Origin: Carex sylvatica
Lineage: Eukaryota; Streptophyta; Magnoliopsida; Poales; Cyperaceae
Direction of reading: 5' to 3'
Length of the DNA stretch: 64,000 bases
Assembly (NCBI GenBank): GCA_964058845.1
Contig: CAXKVR010000166.1
Location: 1 to 64,000 of the forward strand
Shown here: piece after piece, positions 61,211 through 64,000 of the stretch
Position numbering within the stretch: position 1 is the first letter of the stretch
Layout of the letters: every line of letters begins with the position of its first letter
Position numbers and translations under genes: made by a program
The notes under the pieces: model-generated
Database searches by the model: none
Told to the model about the DNA's origin: nothing
What the model saw: only the letters and a program-made list of their open reading frames with translations

Positions 61211-61821
61211 ATCCACCTATGCTTTAATCCTTAGACCATCACTTTCCAGATAATCCTTTTCTTGTATCATATATAGCAGTAGACCTAATAAAACAAACTA
61301 CAAGGACAAATATTTTTCATAGAAATTAATAAAATAACATGAATAGAAATAACAAAAAAAGTGTTTGATTCGTAATATTTTTAAAAAAAAATGAGCTGAC
61401 AAAAAGTAGATTAATTAGCTACATGTCCATCAAATATTTCTAAAATTAATTATATCAAAGCTTTAAAATAGTTTATTTTTCTATCAAAACTCAAAAACCT
61501 TTCTTATGTTCTTTTTTTCATTTAATTATAATTATTCTCAATTCAAATTCACTAAATTCATTACTACTTTTCTATTAAAGATTGATATTACAGTTTTTCC
61601 ATCACTTCTCCACCCAAAATTATACTCCATTCTCTGATTAAGAAAATATACAAGTTTCAATATCACAGCGAAAGAGAAAATAATACAAAGGAGATGCTAG
61701 AAACCTTTTTTACAAGTTAGGGAATGAAAGGTAAAATAATAATTTTGGTCTTCCATAAAAAACAATAATGAATCAAGTAAATTCTAGATAAAACTATTTT
61801 CATACAATAACAAAAATAAAA

Positions 61822-62288
61822 GGGGGGGGGGGGGGGGGATTTCATGTATACCCCTCAAAAGCTTCAAAATCACTTATTACCCTCTCTAAACTTAAAATTA
61901 CGTAACTCCCTCTCTAAACTTTCAAAATTCACAAATTTATTCATTTCATTGTCTTTTATATTAAAACTCATTTATATTTATAAAATTTTCATTTTATTCT
62001 TCATTAAAAACATAAAAAATGCCTGTCTTATTATTTGGTCGATTTTCAAGAACAAAATGAGTATTTTATAAAGGGTAAAGAGTATAATAGATATCTTATA
62101 AGATCAATATTTATCTTAAGCAAACTATCAATTTTATAAGCTTTTAATAAAGAGTAGAATGAATATTTTCTAAATTTAAAATGAATTTTAATATAAATGA
62201 CAATAAAATGAGTAAATTTGAGAGTTTTGAAAGTTTAGAGGGGGAAGTACGTAAATTTGAAGTTTAGAGAGGGAAAATACATAATCAA
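61822..62288. mobile_element. Foldback element beside a 17-base G run
   Basis: Left arm words TACCCTCTCTAAACTTAAAA, CTCCCTCTCTAAACTTTCAA and TTATATTAAAACTCATTT are mirrored on the right (AAAATGAATTTTAATATAAA, TTGAAAGTTTAGAGGGGGAA, TTAGAGAGGGAAAATA). The left border carries G(17) at 61822-61838, then ATTTCATGTATACCCCTC, a phrase also seen at 33890 and 47380. Confidence 0.7.
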
Positions 62289-62929
62289 GAGAGATCGAGT
62301 GCCGCCTATTGGTTATCAATGGGATTTAAAAATGGTCAGTTTTTTTTTTTTATAAAAACAGAGTACTAAATAATTATATTATATTGTGCATTGATAAAAA
62401 TCGAGATTTATAAATTTTCAAGTTCATCTAGTTATTAATTTCTTTACTAAAAAGAAATACAAATAATTATGTCTTAAACTTGCTCATTTTATTTTTATTA
62501 TTATGTTTACTTTAATTAAGTAATTAAATAAAAAATTAGGCCGTTTTATTAGAATTTCAATTTTGTATTATATATTATATTATTCTCTTGATATAAAATA
62601 AAAGTAGAATAACGAAATAGGGTATTGATTGAATTGGTGTTTTTATTTACTATTTTTTTTAAGATAATTTTTACTATTAAGAATATCTGATTCTATCCAA
62701 ATGGTTTCCGAGTTGTAGCTTGCTCTACACGCCTCTCGCTGTCGCTGTCGCTGTCGAATCAAATCAAATCGGATACTTTTTAGATTTTTTGATATCTTTT
62801 TTCTTGAAACGGACATCAACTATTAATACAGTAGTCGGTTCGCTTTTTTCAGCTCATTTCTAAGTAACTGAGACTGAGAGAGAAAAGGGTGCGAGAGAGA
62901 AGAGAGAAGAGAGGAGAGAGAGAGAGAGC

Positions 62930-63325
62930 AGGCGTGTGAGAGAGGGAGAGCAAGCGAGAGGTGAGAGAGATCGGGGGAGAGGAGGCGAAGGAGAAATCGC
63001 GGGAGAGAGAGAGAGCAGGCGTGTGAGAGAGGGAGAGCAAGCGAGAGGTGAGAGAGATCGGGGGAGAGGAGGCGAAGGAGAAATCGCGGGAGAGAGATCG
63101 GATCCTTCGCGAGAGAAAGTGCGTCGGGTCATCAGAGCAAGCGAGAGGTGAGAGAGATCGGGGGAGAGGAGGCGAAGGAGAAATCGCGGGAGAGAGAGAG
63201 AGCAGGCGTGTGAGAGAGGGAGAGCAAGCGAGAGGTGAGAGAGATCGGGGGAGAGGAGGCGAAGGAGAAATCGCGGGAGAGAGATCGGATCCTTCGCGAG
63301 AGAAAGGGCGTCTGGTCATCAGAGC
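62930..63325 (+). repeat. GA-rich leader-like repeat, 87+100 bp, duplicated (187-bp period)
   Basis: GCAAGCGAGAGGTGAGAGAG starts at 62950, 63037, 63137 and 63224 (spacings 87, 100, 87). GGATCCTTCGCGAGAGAAAG ends each 187-bp superunit (63100 and 63287). A 200-codon Ser/Pro/Leu frame on the other strand is a product of the repeat, not a gene. GA-rich DNA just upstream of transcribed sequence is common in plant promoters and 5' leaders. Confidence 0.85.
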
Positions 63326-63512
63326 TAAGCGGAGCGTGAGGAGGAGGGATCGGACGGAGATGAAGCGGCAGGTCGGATCTATGCTTCTCGCCTCTGTTGC
63401 CTCCAACTTCGTTAATCTGCGTTTTGTTTTCATGATAATTTTTGAAAGCATTGAGAAATAATTTTTGTCCCTCTTTAGGTTCAGTCTTTTAAATGCTCTT
63501 TTTCTGATGTAG

Positions 63513-64000
63513 GTGTCTGATTTGGATAAGAAAGTACGTAGGGGACGGGACAGGTTGGCGCAAGAATTAGACGTACCAACTCCTACTCTCTAGTGAGCAG
63601 TCTGAGCAACTTTCATTGATTGAAGAGAAGATAAAGAAATTGTTGGAACAAATTGAAGAATTTGGTGAGGCTGGAAAGGTTGATGAAGCAGATCGAAGTC
63701 CTCATGAGGAAGGTCTAATTACTTTCTTTTTTTCATGTCAATTTTTTCCAAGTTAGGGTAAATTGAAGGGTATATAAATGCACTAAAATAATCTCAGTGT
63801 AACCTCCAAAATAATCATTGTTGAAACACTTGAAATATAAATCCGATTGTACTGTTTTAGAGAGAGAAGAAGTCAAAAGTATAAAGTACCTTTTAAAATT
63901 GCAGAGAGCAGATTTGTTATACTTTAAAATTGTTGTGAAGTTTCTCATGACTTTATTTATGTATGATGTATTCTGTTGCATTTTTTGTGAAGGTGGATGT
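63513..64000 (+). pseudogene. LUC7-like U1 snRNP splicing factor fragment (cut by window end)
   Basis: LUC7 proteins join the U1 snRNP and help choose 5' splice sites. The exon at 63513-63712 follows an AG acceptor and reads DLDKKVRRGRDRLAQEL, then, one frame over, EQLSLIEEKIKKLLEQIEE and GEAGKVDEA, then after another shift LMRK. This is the coiled-coil between the two LUC7 zinc fingers. It ends at AAG|GTCTAA; an intron 63713-63992 ends TTTTTTGTGAAG, and the next exon opens GTGGATGT (Val-Asp), fitting LUC7. Breaks: the first frame stops at TAG 63591-63593, and an extra base at about 63694 shifts the end. No N-terminal zinc-finger exon is seen upstream. Likely a truncated gene copy; sequence error is an alternative. 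Confidence 0.75.

Noticed and set aside
60780..61211. 143-codon minus-strand frame
   Set aside because: It crosses two mirrored MITE segments, lacks any known motif, and parts of its peptide reappear wherever the MITE occurs.
62849..63451. 200-codon minus-strand frame rich in Ser, Pro, Leu
   Set aside because: It is the translation of the GA-rich 87/100-bp repeat; the peptide repeats with the DNA period and all frames through the repeat stay open because of its composition.
1..64000. tRNA, rRNA genes or CRISPR arrays
   Set aside because: No cloverleaf with good A and B boxes, no rRNA text and no regularly spaced short repeats with unique spacers were found; the spaced repeats present are transposon words or long tandem units.

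Overview
This window is nuclear DNA from a flowering plant. It is AT-rich and gene-poor. It has plant-type GT/AG introns with T-rich acceptors, a plant L1-type LINE relic, many hAT-like and foldback non-autonomous transposons, and fragments of plant gene families (a LUC7-like splicing factor and a MYB/SANT telomeric-repeat-binding-like protein). I cannot name the species. A non-grass monocot is only a guess, and nothing here looks bacterial, organellar or viral.

Only one gene looks intact: a small intronless reading frame at 977-1315 with a TATA box. Two others are broken or incomplete. A MYB/SANT (TRF-like) remnant lies on the minus strand at about 28.0-29.7 kb; an exon is missing and there are in-frame stops. 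A LUC7-like piece lies on the plus strand at 63513-64000; its splice sites are good but the exon carries two frameshifts, and it runs off the window edge. A relic of a LINE (zinc-binding end of the reverse transcriptase polyprotein) lies at about 36.1-36.8 kb.

Most of the window is repeats. 0-14 kb holds hAT elements (211-564 with a perfect 8-bp target duplication), palindromic foldback elements (4012-4424, 4457-4864) and CGGTTT-type oligomer elements. 14.5-19.7 kb is a tandem array of a ~925-bp unit, seven units with three shortened, each carrying a small MITE; diverged relatives continue to ~20.8 kb. 20.8-27 kb is AT-rich with a 630-bp foldback element. 26989-27546 is a complete 558-bp hAT-like element built from iterated GGGTACGGGT words. 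30-39 kb carries a 169-bp tandem repeat, two CACTA-type ends, a retroposed insertion with a 20-bp target duplication, and the LINE relic. 39.8-44 kb contains a ~650-bp segmental duplication. 44-62 kb has more foldback and MITE copies. 62.9-63.3 kb is a GA-rich leader duplicated with a 187-bp period, just ahead of the LUC7-like fragment.

No operon-like cooperation between genes is visible. The themes linking the window are a family of foldback elements that share a core but have different ends, and a group of hAT-like elements that share short ends but each fill their interior with a different iterated word.
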